Positions 9,378 to 17,728 of a stretch of 64,000 bases of DNA are shown in pieces. The stretch is from Synechococcus sp. CBW1108 (GTDB taxonomy: Bacteria > Cyanobacteriota > Cyanobacteriia > PCC-6307 > Cyanobiaceae): contig NZ_CP060395.1 in assembly GCF_015840335.1 (NCBI RefSeq), positions 992,001-1,056,000 of the forward strand. The letters are read 5' to 3'. A model generated the notes under the pieces. It saw nothing but the letters and a program-made list of their open reading frames with translations, had not been told where the DNA came from and made no database searches. The translations under genes were made by a program, and so were the position numbers. Each line of letters starts with the position of its first letter. Position 1 is the stretch's first letter.

Positions 9378-10547
9378 TTAGCGGGCCCCAATCGGCTGCC
9401 AGTCACGCCCGGCCTCGCCGGTATAGATCTGGGAGGGACGGTAGATGCGATTGGCCCCCAACTGCTCCTTCCAATGGGCCAGCCAGCCAGCCGTGCGGGC
9501 GATGGCGAAGATCGGGGTGAAGAGGTCTGGGGGGATGCCGAGTTTTCGATACACCAGACCTGAGTAGAAATCCACGTTCGGATAGATGCCCTTGGGGCCA
9601 AGCCGCTTAACAGCGGCCGCCTCCAGGCAGCGGGCCAGGTCGTACATCGGGTCGTGACCGAAGCGGTCGAACAGCTCCTCAGCCAGCTTCTGGAGAATGC
9701 CGGCGCGGGGATCCTTCACCTTGTATTCCCGGTGCCCGAAGCCCATGATCTTCTGCTTCTCAGCAATGGCTTGATCCAGCCAGGAGTCCACCCGATCTTC
9801 GCTGCCGATTTCGGCCAGCATGGTGAGGACGTCCTCATTGGCTCCGCCGTGGAGCGGGCCCGCCAAGGTGCCCACGGCGGAGGCCACCACCGCGTAGGGG
9901 TCGGTGAGGGTGCTGGCGGTGACGCGGGCGCTGAAGGTGCTGGCGTTGAGGCTGTGCTCGGCGTGCAGGATCAGGCAGGCATCGAAAATGCGGGCCGCCA
10001 GGGGATCGGGCTCCCGCTCGGTGAGCATGTACAGGAAGTTGGCCGCGTAGGCCAGGTCGTCGCGAGGCTGGATCGGATCCTGGCCTTTGCGAATCAACTG
10101 GAAGGCCGCCACCATCGTGGGGATCTTGGCGATCAACCGCACCACCGCAGAGACGATGTATTCGGGGTTGTCGAGGGCACGCCTGGAATAAAACAGCCCC
10201 AGGGACGCCGCACTGCTCTGCAGGGCGTCCATCGGATGCCCACCCGAGGGGAAGCACTTCATCATGTCGCGGATGCGGAAGCTCACCCGCCGGTGCATCT
10301 GCACCTGGTGCTCAAACTCCTGCAGCTGCTGGGCGTTGGGCAGCTGGGCCCAGATCAACAGGTAGGCGGTTTCCAGGAAGGTGCTGCGCGCCGCAAGCTC
10401 GTCTACCCGATAGCCCCGATAGGTGAGCACGCCCCGCTGACCGTCGATATCGCAGATCGACGACTGGGTGGCAGGCACCCCCTCCAACCCGGGACGAAAG
10501 GGGGTCTGGGTCTCGGCTCCCGCTGCTGTCATGCCCGCCGCTGTCAC
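9378..10547 (-). CDS. gltA: Citrate synthase
   Basis: Condenses acetyl-CoA and oxaloacetate to citrate. 389 residues. Catalytic regions are visible: HAEHSLNASTFSARV, GPLHGGANEDVL and GFGHREYKVKDPRA carry the two histidines, with the aspartate region VDFYSGLVYRKLGIP near the C-terminus. The N-terminus has two start options: GTG (10547) and ATG (10532), which lie in a 15-base tandem duplication encoding MTAAG twice; the second alone would serve. Confidence 0.95.
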   Translation of the reverse strand: MTAAGMTAAGAETQTPFRPGLEGVPATQSSICDIDGQRGVLTYRGYRVDELAARSTFLETAYLLIWAQLPNAQQLQEFEHQVQMHRRVSFRIRDMMKCFPSGGHPMDALQSSAASLGLFYSRRALDNPEYIVSAVVRLIAKIPTMVAAFQLIRKGQDPIQPRDDLAYAANFLYMLTEREPDPLAARIFDACLILHAEHSLNASTFSARVTASTLTDPYAVVASAVGTLAGPLHGGANEDVLTMLAEIGSEDRVDSWLDQAIAEKQKIMGFGHREYKVKDPRAGILQKLAEELFDRFGHDPMYDLARCLEAAAVKRLGPKGIYPNVDFYSGLVYRKLGIPPDLFTPIFAIARTAGWLAHWKEQLGANRIYRPSQIYTGEAGRDWQPIGAR

Positions 10548-10595
10548 GTTTGAGCCGCCGCTGTGGTTGGGGCGAACCTACGGCTAAAGCCGCCC

Positions 10596-11081
10596 TTAAT
10601 GCCGTAGCCGCAGCAACCGAGGACCAATCAGGGCCTCCAGGCTGGCACCGGCGGGGCCGAGGCGAATCAGGACGATGCCGGCCTTGCGCAGCGTGATCGC
10701 ACCGACCGGCAAGCCCAGCAGAGTCGAGGCAAGCTCGCCGAGGTCGGGCTCGTGGCCCACCAGGCCTAGCCGCTGCCAGTTGCCGGCCTGGAGCAGCGGC
10801 CGCGGGTCTCCCCCTGGAGCCAGGCTGGCCTCGATGGCAAAACCACTGGCCAGGCCGGCCGCCACACCGAGCTCGGCGGTCTGCACCGCCCGCCGCAGGG
10901 GGCTGCTCAGCAGGGGGTCGCAGCAGAGCTGCAGCCGCTGCAGCTCCTGGGCCACTGCGGCCGTGCGGCGGCTTCCCTCGGCGGTGAGGGCCCGCCCTGC
11001 ATCGGGGCGATCCGGATGGCGCTCCTCAGCAATGCCATGGCGCCAGAGCAACAGTTCGCGATCAGCCAAGGGATTCGTCAA
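10596..11081 (-). CDS. sixA: SixA-type phosphohistidine phosphatase
   Basis: 161-residue histidine-phosphatase-fold protein. The N-terminal LLLWRHGIAEE is the RHG catalytic motif, SSPLRRAVQTAEL carries the second arginine, and LVGHEPDLGELAS carries the second histidine. SixA removes phosphate from histidine phosphocarriers in two-component or PTS proteins. Its start overlaps the stop of the upstream DUF3352 gene by 4 bases. The PTS-like genes in this window (near 28 kb) are possible but unproven targets. Confidence 0.85.
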   Translation of the reverse strand: MTNPLADRELLLWRHGIAEERHPDRPDAGRALTAEGSRRTAAVAQELQRLQLCCDPLLSSPLRRAVQTAELGVAAGLASGFAIEASLAPGGDPRPLLQAGNWQRLGLVGHEPDLGELASTLLGLPVGAITLRKAGIVLIRLGPAGASLEALIGPRLLRLRH

Positions 11082-12721
11082 CCAAAACCCACCCTGGCGC
11101 TGAGATGCACGCTGTTGATATCGCTGTTGCTGTTGCTATCACCGACGCCAGGCTCCAGGCTGAGGCTGAGCCCCTGCACCGCCGGCGCCAGCGGTCTACC
11201 AGCAAGGCCCGAAAGCAGTTGCCAGGTGCTCCAACGCTGCAACAGGCCCTGGGCCGGCCCGGCTGCCATCGCCCACTGCAGGGAAGCCTGGGGCTGGTCG
11301 AGGGCGGCGAGCTGGGCCAGGCGCAGCCGGGGGGTCTGACGGGATTCTCGCTGCTCCTGCAACACCGCCAGATTCTGGCCCCACCAGGCCAGTTGGCCCT
11401 GGCTGGCCCTGGCCCCCGCCAGGCTGGCCTGGAGCACGGCGCCCTCCTCCCGGCCGATCCGGCGCCCAGCCGGGGGCGCCTCCAGCCGGGTCCAGACCAT
11501 GACATTGGCGTCTCCCTCCACGGGCAGGGGGGCTGCGGTCAGGCCCAGGGCAGCGAGGCCCTGTTCAAGGCTGGCGGGATCGGGCTGATCCACCGCAGTG
11601 CCCAGCAACCAGCCCTGGCTGCCGGCGCTCCATAGCAAGGGGCCAGGATCAGCCGCCGCCACCAGGGCCGGCAACAAACCCTCAGCGCCACCCTCACCCA
11701 CCCGGAGCACGGCCGCCAGCAGGGGTTGCCAGAGCTCAGGCCAACGGGAGGGTTGCTGCACCAGGGCCAGGCTGTCGGCCTGGCCCTGCAGGGCCGCCAG
11801 CAGGGCCAGGCCGGCGTCCCCGGCAGCGGCGGGCGGGGGCGGGGCTGGGGGCAGGCCAGTGGCGCCGGGTGCCAGGCGCAGCAAAGCTTCCAGCGCCAGG
11901 GAACGGCCGTCAGGTCTCAGGCTGGCCACGAGCTCCTGCACCGCGCCGGCTCCGGTGAGCTGGGCAGGCATACCCAGCCAGGAACCCATAACTTCAGATT
12001 GGGCCGTGAGCAGCACAGCCCCCTTGCCCAGGCGCCCAAGGGCCTGCTGGAAGGAGGGACTGGCCGCCTGATTGAGCTCATCGATCTGGGAGACGTCGAG
12101 GGCCTGCTCGAGCACGCCGCGACCGGAGGCAATCAGCACCAGATCGTCGTTAACCAGGGCAGTGGCGATCGGCACCGGCTTAGTGCCCACCAGGGCGCCA
12201 CGGCCACTGATCAGCCCCATGCCTCGGTAGCTGCTGATCTGCAGGTCGGTGCCGGCCAGGCTGCGGGTCTGCCAGAAGCGCTGCAGGAAACGGTGGGCCC
12301 CATCGGCATCGCGGCTGCGCAGGGAAAGGAGCCAGCCGTCGGCGGCTCCCCCTGGCTCGTTGGCCAGCAGGGCCAAGCCCAGTTCAGGGCCGAGCCAGGA
12401 GGCCAGCTCGGCGGGATAGTCCAGCCCCGCCGCAGCGAAGGCGCCATCCCGCAACCCGGCTACGGCATCGGCCGCCTGGCGGCGCTGCCGGCCCGGGGCA
12501 ACGGCCCGGGCATAGCCCTCGGGCCGTTGCCCATCGGTGAGCAGGTAGAGACTGAGGGGTGCCTGGCGGGGCACAAAGCGGGCCGCCCGAGGCGATACCA
12601 AGGGCTGGTATTGCAACTGCAGCGGAGAGTGCTGCAGCACCAGCCACCAACCAGCTGCCGCCAGGCTCAGCAACAGCAGCACCGCCGCCAGCACGACCGC
12701 CAGAAACGGGCGGGCCTTCAT
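11078..12721 (-). CDS. DUF3352-family membrane-anchored protein
   Basis: About 547 residues. One N-terminal membrane anchor (FLAVVLAAVLLLLSLAAAGW, residues 6-25) is followed by a large periplasmic or lumenal Ala/Leu/Gly-rich domain beginning FVPRQAPLSLYLLTDG, as in the cyanobacterial DUF3352 family. No enzyme motif is visible and the function is unknown. ATG at 12721 is preferred; an in-frame ATG at 12745 would add 8 residues. Divergent from the rhodanese gene, with about 50 bases between starts. Confidence 0.8.
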   Translation of the reverse strand: MKARPFLAVVLAAVLLLLSLAAAGWWLVLQHSPLQLQYQPLVSPRAARFVPRQAPLSLYLLTDGQRPEGYARAVAPGRQRRQAADAVAGLRDGAFAAAGLDYPAELASWLGPELGLALLANEPGGAADGWLLSLRSRDADGAHRFLQRFWQTRSLAGTDLQISSYRGMGLISGRGALVGTKPVPIATALVNDDLVLIASGRGVLEQALDVSQIDELNQAASPSFQQALGRLGKGAVLLTAQSEVMGSWLGMPAQLTGAGAVQELVASLRPDGRSLALEALLRLAPGATGLPPAPPPPAAAGDAGLALLAALQGQADSLALVQQPSRWPELWQPLLAAVLRVGEGGAEGLLPALVAAADPGPLLWSAGSQGWLLGTAVDQPDPASLEQGLAALGLTAAPLPVEGDANVMVWTRLEAPPAGRRIGREEGAVLQASLAGARASQGQLAWWGQNLAVLQEQRESRQTPRLRLAQLAALDQPQASLQWAMAAGPAQGLLQRWSTWQLLSGLAGRPLAPAVQGLSLSLEPGVGDSNSNSDINSVHLSARVGFG

Positions 12722-12775
12722 GCGTCCCACGCAGGATGGGCCCATCTTGACCCCAAGCCCCGCCTTCTGCCCGCC

Positions 12776-13129
12776 ATGGAAAGTTCTGAGACGCCCAAAA
12801 CCATGCGGGCCCGCGAGCTGCAGCTGCGGCTGGAGCAGGGCGAGGCGATCCAGTTGGTGGATGTGCGCGAGGAAGCCGAGCTGGAGCTGGCCAGGCTGGC
12901 CCATCCCGTGCTGCACCTGCCGCTGAGCCGCTCAGCTGAGTGGGTCGACCGCCTGGGCGAGCTGCTCAGCCGGGACCGCCCGATCGTCGTGCTGTGCCAT
13001 GCGGGGGTGCGCAGCTGGCAGCTGGGCTGCTGGCTGATCCAGGCCCAGGGCTATGGGGCGGTGTGGAACCTCCAGGGGGGCATCGATTCCTGGAGCCTGG
13101 AGGTGGATTCCAGCGTGCCTCGCTACTGA
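12776..13129 (+). CDS. Single-domain rhodanese-like sulfurtransferase
   Basis: 117 residues. QLVDVREEAELELARL and the active-site loop VLCHAGVRSWQLGCWLI (Cys near residue 84) followed by GGIDSW define a single rhodanese domain. Such proteins carry persulfide sulfur to acceptors. The ATG at 12776 gives the usual size. 48 bases upstream of hrcA, probably cotranscribed. Confidence 0.88.
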   Translation: MESSETPKTMRARELQLRLEQGEAIQLVDVREEAELELARLAHPVLHLPLSRSAEWVDRLGELLSRDRPIVVLCHAGVRSWQLGCWLIQAQGYGAVWNLQGGIDSWSLEVDSSVPRY

Positions 13130-13177
13130 ATCCAGCCCCCATCTGCCTACGATCAGCCCACTCCCTGCAGCGGCCGC

Positions 13178-14167
13178 TTGCAGTCTCCGTCCCCCCGCCC
13201 CTTGCCTCTTAGGCAGCAGGAGGTACTCCAACTTGCCGTGCGTCACTACGTGGACACGATGGAGCCGGTGGGCAGCCAGACCCTGGTGCGCCGCTTCGGC
13301 CTGGGGGCGAGCCCGGCGACGGTGCGCTCAGCCATGGGGGCTCTGGAGCAGCGGGGGCTGCTCACCCAGCCCCACCCCTCGGCGGGCAGGATCCCCAGCC
13401 AGCAGGGCTACCGCACCTACGTGAATCAGCTGCTGCCCGCCCCGGGAGCCGCTGCCCTGCAACTGGAGCGGGAGCTCACCGGGCTCAGCCTGCAGTGGGC
13501 AGCCCTCGACGACCTGCTGCTACACCTGAGCCGGCGCCTTGCCGATCTCACCGGGCTGCTCAGCCTGATCACCAGACCCCAGCGCAAGCAATCCCAGCTT
13601 CAGGCCCTGCGGCTGGTGGCCAGCGGCGAACGCCTGCTGGTGTTTCTGGTGGAGGGGGGCGCAACCGCAACCAGCCTCAACCTGCGGCTGCCCGCCCAGG
13701 CCGAGGCCGAACTGGCCCCCCTTGAGCGGTGGGTGAGTACCCAGCTGCAGGAAGGGCCGATTGACTGGGCAACCCTGCCCTCCCAGTTGAACAGCAGTGG
13801 TGCTGCCCTGCGCCAGGCTCTGGCCAGCCATGGCCAATCCCGCCAGCTGGAGGGGGAGGGAGCCCTGACCATGGGCCTGGCCGGCCTGCTGGCCCAGCCG
13901 GAATTCAGCCAGACCCTGAGCCTGCGCCCCCTGGTGGAGTTGGTGGAGGACGCCCCCCACCAACTCCTGCCCCAGCCAGGCATCTGGATCGGCGCGGAAC
14001 ATCCCCACCGGGCCCTGCACCAGTGCGCCGTGGTGCAGGCCGATTACCGCAGCGGCGATGGCGGCATCGGCCAGGTGGCCCTGGTGGGACCCATGCGCAT
14101 GGCCTACGCCACCGCCCTGGCCGCCGTGAGCTCGGTGGCCCAGGTGCTGGAGCGGCTGTTGAGGTGA
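13178..14167 (+). CDS. hrcA: Heat-inducible transcription repressor HrcA
   Basis: 329 residues. The N-terminal winged helix contains LPLRQQEVLQLAVRHYVDTM and EPVGSQTLVRRFGLGASPAT followed by VRSAMGALEQRGLL and HPSAGRIPSQQGYRTYV, the HrcA DNA-binding signature. The C-terminal domain ends with GGIGQVALVGPMRMAYATAL. HrcA represses chaperonin genes at CIRCE elements; I see no CIRCE inverted repeat in the window, so its targets lie elsewhere. The start is TTG. Confidence 0.93.
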   Translation: MQSPSPRPLPLRQQEVLQLAVRHYVDTMEPVGSQTLVRRFGLGASPATVRSAMGALEQRGLLTQPHPSAGRIPSQQGYRTYVNQLLPAPGAAALQLERELTGLSLQWAALDDLLLHLSRRLADLTGLLSLITRPQRKQSQLQALRLVASGERLLVFLVEGGATATSLNLRLPAQAEAELAPLERWVSTQLQEGPIDWATLPSQLNSSGAALRQALASHGQSRQLEGEGALTMGLAGLLAQPEFSQTLSLRPLVELVEDAPHQLLPQPGIWIGAEHPHRALHQCAVVQADYRSGDGGIGQVALVGPMRMAYATALAAVSSVAQVLERLLR

Positions 14168-14253
14168 AAGCTCCGTGGACTGACCACAAGCTGCCAACCC
14201 GTCAAGCAACCGAAGCAACCCACGTCTTTTGCTCCAAAAAAGGTATAGATTTT

Positions 14254-14275
14254 GAACTCTATGAATTTTGAGTTC
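14254..14275. promoter_or_regulatory. Inverted repeat at the brnT start, possible BrnA operator
   Basis: GAACTC (14254-14259) and GAGTTC (14270-14275) are exact inverted arms with the brnT ATG (14261) between them. A -10-like TATAGA lies at about 14244-14249. BrnA-type antitoxins repress their own operons, so this is a plausible operator; the role is inferred from position and symmetry only. Confidence 0.4.
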
Positions 14276-14525
14276 GACCCGGTCAAAAGCAAGGCCAATC
14301 AGGCGAAGCACGGGCATCGATTTCATGGATGCCCAGGCTCTGTGGAGCGATCCAGGCCTGCTGGAAATCCCAGCCCGCACAACGGATGAGCCGCGGTTTC
14401 TCGTCATTGCTCAGATCCATGGCAAGCACCTGTCAGCCGTGATCACCCATCGCAGCCAGGCCATCCGTCTCATTTCTGTCCGTCGCTCACGTCCAGAAGA
14501 GGTACAGCTCTATGAACAGTTCTGA
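14261..14525 (+). pseudogene. brnT: BrnT toxin, frameshifted
   Basis: BrnT is a ribonuclease toxin of the BrnTA module. The N-terminus MNFEFDPVKSKANQAKHG reads from the ATG at 14261. The continuation IDFMDAQALWSDPGLLEIPA and ending RSRPEEVQLYEQF lie in a different frame. The switch falls at a GGG run (14312-14314): one G fewer would read KHGIDFMDAQ, the usual BrnT sequence. So a one-base insertion inactivates the toxin, unless it is a sequencing error. The 3' end overlaps brnA by 14 bases, the normal operon arrangement. Confidence 0.8.
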
Positions 14526-14766
14526 ATTCGATCGTCGCTTCGATGCTGGTGACTCCGTGATCGGCGCACTCGATCTCGACGCCGCAACGCGACCCCGCCT
14601 GCAACAGAAGCGCGTCAATGTGGATTTCCCCCTTTGGATGGTCGAGCAGCTCGATCGTGAGGCCACCCGTCTTGGCGTGACACGGCAGTCGATCATCAAG
14701 ATCTGGCTCGCTGAGCGACTGGAGCACCGCTTAGAACCGAGTCCCAGCACAGCCGCCCTCACCTAA
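14512..14766 (+). CDS. brnA: BrnA-like ribbon-helix-helix antitoxin
   Basis: 84 residues. The core KRVNVDFPLWMVEQLDREAT followed by RLGVTRQSIIKIWLAERLE is a CopG/BrnA-type ribbon-helix-helix DNA-binding domain. It directly follows and overlaps the frameshifted brnT. BrnA neutralises BrnT and autoregulates the operon. The frame is intact although its toxin partner is broken. Confidence 0.82.
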   Translation: MNSSEFDRRFDAGDSVIGALDLDAATRPRLQQKRVNVDFPLWMVEQLDREATRLGVTRQSIIKIWLAERLEHRLEPSPSTAALT

Positions 14767-14887
14767 AGGGCACCATCACCAGATACGGAATGAATCGGGT
14801 CTTCCAGCGCCGCCGCCACAGCTGGATTGAGACATTTCTGGTGTCTCTCCTACCGGTGAGCTCGGCAGAGCAACACCAGGCGGCGGC

Positions 14888-15256
14888 GTGAACGCCCGAG
14901 CAGAGGGAGCCCCAAACCAACTGACTGTTTACCCTAAGGGCCACGATGGGGCCATACGCACGCGAGCAGAATTCTGCTGGGCTGGCTGCAACGCGGTGGA
15001 GCGAGCCCCCCAAAGCGTCACTGGTACCTGGGTGTTTCGCGGCATCAGGGTTCCGGTGGCAGCGCTCTTCGAAAACCTTGAAGACGGGATCTCCCTGGCT
15101 GAGTTTCTGGAGCTCTTTGCTGGGGTCACGCCCGAGTCAGCCCGGTTGGTGGCCCATGCCTCCTCCGTTCAGAGCAGGTCTCGGAATTACTGGGGAGTCA
15201 GCCGGCGTTCCCCATTGCTCAGGTTCAGGTGGCCTGACTCCCGCACGATGCGGTAG
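14888..15256 (+). pseudogene. DUF433 antitoxin-like remnant with degraded ends
   Basis: The middle of this open frame is a clear DUF433 domain: VTGTWVFRGIRVPVAALFEN followed by LEDGISLAEFLELFAGVTPE (about 15020-15140). DUF433 proteins are small HTH antitoxins usually paired with a DUF5615 PIN-like toxin. The 40-odd residues before the domain do not look like the family start. After HASS the frame runs into sequence that is, on the other strand, a hicA remnant. No toxin partner follows. I read it as a truncated remnant; a functional divergent protein cannot be excluded. Confidence 0.5.
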
Positions 15257-15315
15257 CCCAACTTCTGGACCACACGAACCGCTTACTTTTGGCTGATGCC
15301 GGGCAAGGGAGGCAT
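15187..15315 (-). pseudogene. hicA: HicA toxin remnant
   Basis: Reads MPPLPGISQK, then an in-frame TAA (15283-15285), then AVRVVQKLGYRIVRESGH and LNLSNGERRLTPQ before another stop. This is the N-terminal part of a HicA mRNA interferase (family pattern: PLPGISGKEAI..L.KLGY.IVRQSGSH). The internal stop and the missing C-terminal third make it non-functional. It begins immediately after the hicB-like remnant's stop codon, the antitoxin-first layout. Confidence 0.65.
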
Positions 15316-15499
15316 TCAGATCGCCAGCTCCAGCGTTTCCACCTGCTGGAGGCCGGCTTCTTCTGCGTCCACCTCAAGCCAAAGACCGATGGCCTCGCGG
15401 ATGTTGGCCAGGGCTTCGTCCCGGGTGTCACCCTGGGAGTGGCAACCGGGCAGATCTAGGCAACTCACCGACCAGCCCTCGGCTGGCTGGCAAACGCAT
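15316..15499 (-). pseudogene. hicB: HicB antitoxin remnant, frameshifted near its start
   Basis: The clear part reads EGWSVSCLDLPGCHSQGDTR then DEALANIREAIGLWLEVDAE, the partially degraded RNase H fold of HicB. The only plausible start (ATG at 15499, MRLPAS) lies one base out of frame with this core, so a frameshift at about 15480-15490 separates start from body. It is paired with the hicA remnant just downstream. Confidence 0.6.
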
Positions 15500-15776
15500 C
15501 TCGAACGACACTGCCCGTTCCTCGTGATGGCTTGAACTTAGCCAGATTCCGGGATCGAATGGCTGGCGGGTCTGCCACTGATGCAGATGTGGGGAGCTCG
15601 CATCAACTTGAAGAAGGTTCTTAAGGATTCAGGATCACGCAGCTTCCGCGGGCAACTGCGCGACGTCACGGCTGCGGCCCGCGAACGCGACACATTGCAC
15701 GCCGCAGAACGCCTGTGCCATCGCAATTCTGAAGGCCGCTTGCTGTTCAACCATCAGCCGCCGATCCTCCAGCGCT

Positions 15777-16255
15777 TTGATTCCCTCCCACATTCAGCAG
15801 TTACTGGGCTATTTCCAGTGGAGCGATTGGGCGCTGAAAGCGGTTGGTGTGGCGTCGGTAGGCACCCGCTGCTCGATCGGGCTGTGGCTCGGGCCCCACG
15901 AGGAGGATGTGCTGACCCTGCAGTGGAAGCAGGCCTTGCCATCGGTGCTGCAACCCCCAGACAGTCCGGGGACCTGGCCGCATCAGGGGCAGCGGTTAAT
16001 GCAGACCCACAGCGATCCGTTTCTGGGCTGGGCCACCAGTCCGAATGGAGATGATCTGATCTGGCGCCATTTTCGTGACTGGAAAGGATCCGTGAAATTG
16101 GAAGCACTCGGCCACAAGGGCATCACCGACTACGGCCGCTTGTGCGCCTGGGTGTTGGCCAAGGCCCATGCCCGTTCCAGCAAGGCCGCCCCAATCGCTG
16201 CCTGGATTGGCGGAGACCACGCCTTCGACTTAGCCCCATTCGCGGCAAGACAACG
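15777..16255 (+). pseudogene. Internal fragment of a DUF2252-family protein
   Basis: About 150 residues match the middle of DUF2252 proteins: AVGVASVGTRCSIGLWLGPH, GQRLMQTHSDPFLGW, WRHFRDWKGSV and DYGRLCAWVLAKAHARSS. Full-length members have roughly 400-450 residues; here the N-terminal third is missing and similarity stops after FDLAPFA. The open frame continues as antisense of the glutamine-synthetase-like gene without family resemblance. It is therefore a decayed remnant truncated at both ends. Confidence 0.65.
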
Positions 16256-16320
16256 CCAGGCGCCTCCAGTAGCAAGGGGTCTCAGCACAATCAGTAGAAG
16301 GCAAGCGGAACCCCAACAGA

Positions 16321-17685
16321 TCAGGGGAGACCCCCCACCAGCGGCCACCAGGCGTCCGCCGCGGCCAGCTCAGCTTCGCTTTGGCCTGTGCAGCGGCGGA
16401 CCTCGGCGGCCTGGCTGTCGAGCAGGGAGCCGTGCAGCTCCTCCCCAAGGGCCTGGCGCAACAGGGCGCTGGCGGCAAAGGCGGCTGAGGCCTGGGCCAG
16501 GCTGGCGGGCAGCCGCACCGCCGCACCGGCCAGCAGACGGGCAGGATCGCCGCTTACCGGCGGCGGCAGGGGCCTGGCCTGCTCCAGCCCCGCCAGCACC
16601 ACCCCCTGCACGGCCGCCAGCAGCAGGTAGGGATTGGCCGCCAGATCCACCACCTTGAGTTCCAGGTGGGCGGCGGCCCCATCGGCGGCCGTGGGGATCA
16701 GGCGCAGGGCCGCCTCCCGGTTCTCGATGCCCCACACCTGGAAAGGCGCCGACCAGGACCCCGGTGCCAGGCGCCGGTAGGAGATCTCCAGGGGACAGGC
16801 CAGGGCCAGCAGGGCCGGCAGCTCCTCCAGCAGGGCCGCCAGCACTGCGCCACCCGCGTCGGTAAGGCCGCCGGGGCCGGCGCCCCCCTGGAGCAGCGGC
16901 AGGTCATAGCGCTGCAAGCTCAGGTGCAGATGGCCCCCATTGCCCACCCGCTCCAGGCTGGGCTTGGGACTGAAACTGCAGCGCCAGCCGGAGTGCCAAC
17001 CGAAGCGGCGCGTCACCCGCTGAATCACCAGCCGGGCGTGCACCAACCGGTCGGCAGCCTCCAGGGGCGTGCCTGGAGCGAGCGACAGCTCAAACTGGCC
17101 GGCGCCGTATTCAGGGTGGAACTGCAGCCAGGGGATGCCGGCGGCCTCAAGGGCATCGAGCAGGGCCGTGGCGTAATCCAGCCCCTCCACCAGCCGATCG
17201 GCGCCGTAGGGGCCGCCGGCAATGGCCGGTTGGGGGTCGGCATCGGGCCGATGGCTGGCCACCAGCCACTCCAGTTCGAAGCCGGCCCGCAGGACCACGC
17301 CGGCCTGGTAAAGCTGCTCCTGCTGCAGACGGCAGCAGGAGCGCTGATCGCCCACGTAGGGCTCGCCGGAGCGCTCGAAGCGTTCCCCCGGCGCCCAGGC
17401 CCAGCCGCTGCCGGGCTCAAGCAGCGCCAGGGCAGCGGCAGCGGCCCGCAGACGCAGATCGCCGTCCGGCTTGGCCAGGCGATGGGACGGATCGATGGCG
17501 CCATCGGCGCGGAAGGCATCCGAGACCGGCGAAAAGCCCACCCCCACGGCAGCCGCCGTATCAAAAGCCGCCAGGGGCACCACCTTCACCAGCGGCGCCC
17601 CGGCATGGTTCACCCAGGTGATCGCCACCCAGCGGATACCTTGATCGGCGAGGGCGGCAACCGGCGGGGACAAGGGATTAGGCAC
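16321..17685 (-). CDS. Glutamine-synthetase-family protein
   Basis: 454 residues. GS-fold motifs: FELEWLV (E of the metal site), LQFHPEYGAGQFELSLAPGT, FSPKPSLERVGNGGHLHLSL (histidine of the ammonia/ATP region), RRLAPGSWSAPFQVWGIENR and HLELKVVDLAANPYLLLAA. The protein resembles gamma-glutamyl-amine ligases (PuuA-like) and other non-GlnA members more than housekeeping GlnA, which is longer-tailed with a Tyr adenylylation site not seen here. The amine substrate is unknown. 43 bases downstream of trpB, same strand. GTG start. Confidence 0.75.
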   Translation of the reverse strand: MPNPLSPPVAALADQGIRWVAITWVNHAGAPLVKVVPLAAFDTAAAVGVGFSPVSDAFRADGAIDPSHRLAKPDGDLRLRAAAAALALLEPGSGWAWAPGERFERSGEPYVGDQRSCCRLQQEQLYQAGVVLRAGFELEWLVASHRPDADPQPAIAGGPYGADRLVEGLDYATALLDALEAAGIPWLQFHPEYGAGQFELSLAPGTPLEAADRLVHARLVIQRVTRRFGWHSGWRCSFSPKPSLERVGNGGHLHLSLQRYDLPLLQGGAGPGGLTDAGGAVLAALLEELPALLALACPLEISYRRLAPGSWSAPFQVWGIENREAALRLIPTAADGAAAHLELKVVDLAANPYLLLAAVQGVVLAGLEQARPLPPPVSGDPARLLAGAAVRLPASLAQASAAFAASALLRQALGEELHGSLLDSQAAEVRRCTGQSEAELAAADAWWPLVGGLP

Positions 17686-17728
17686 GGGCAGGCCGCTGCA
17701 CTGCGGCCATGATTGCCCCGGCCGGGGC

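Noticed and set aside
13130-13177. CIRCE operator near hrcA
   Set aside because: The TTAGCACTC-N9-GAGTGCTAA pattern is not present here or elsewhere that I could see.
14759-15013. Minus-strand open frame opposite the DUF433 remnant
   Set aside because: Cys/Trp/Arg-rich composition typical of an antisense frame in GC-rich DNA; no motif.
15640-15800. 49-codon minus-strand open frame (begins MWEGIKALEDRRLMVEQQAA)
   Set aside because: Amino-acid composition looks protein-like, but there is no ribosome site, no recognised family, and it lies among remnants; too little to call a gene.
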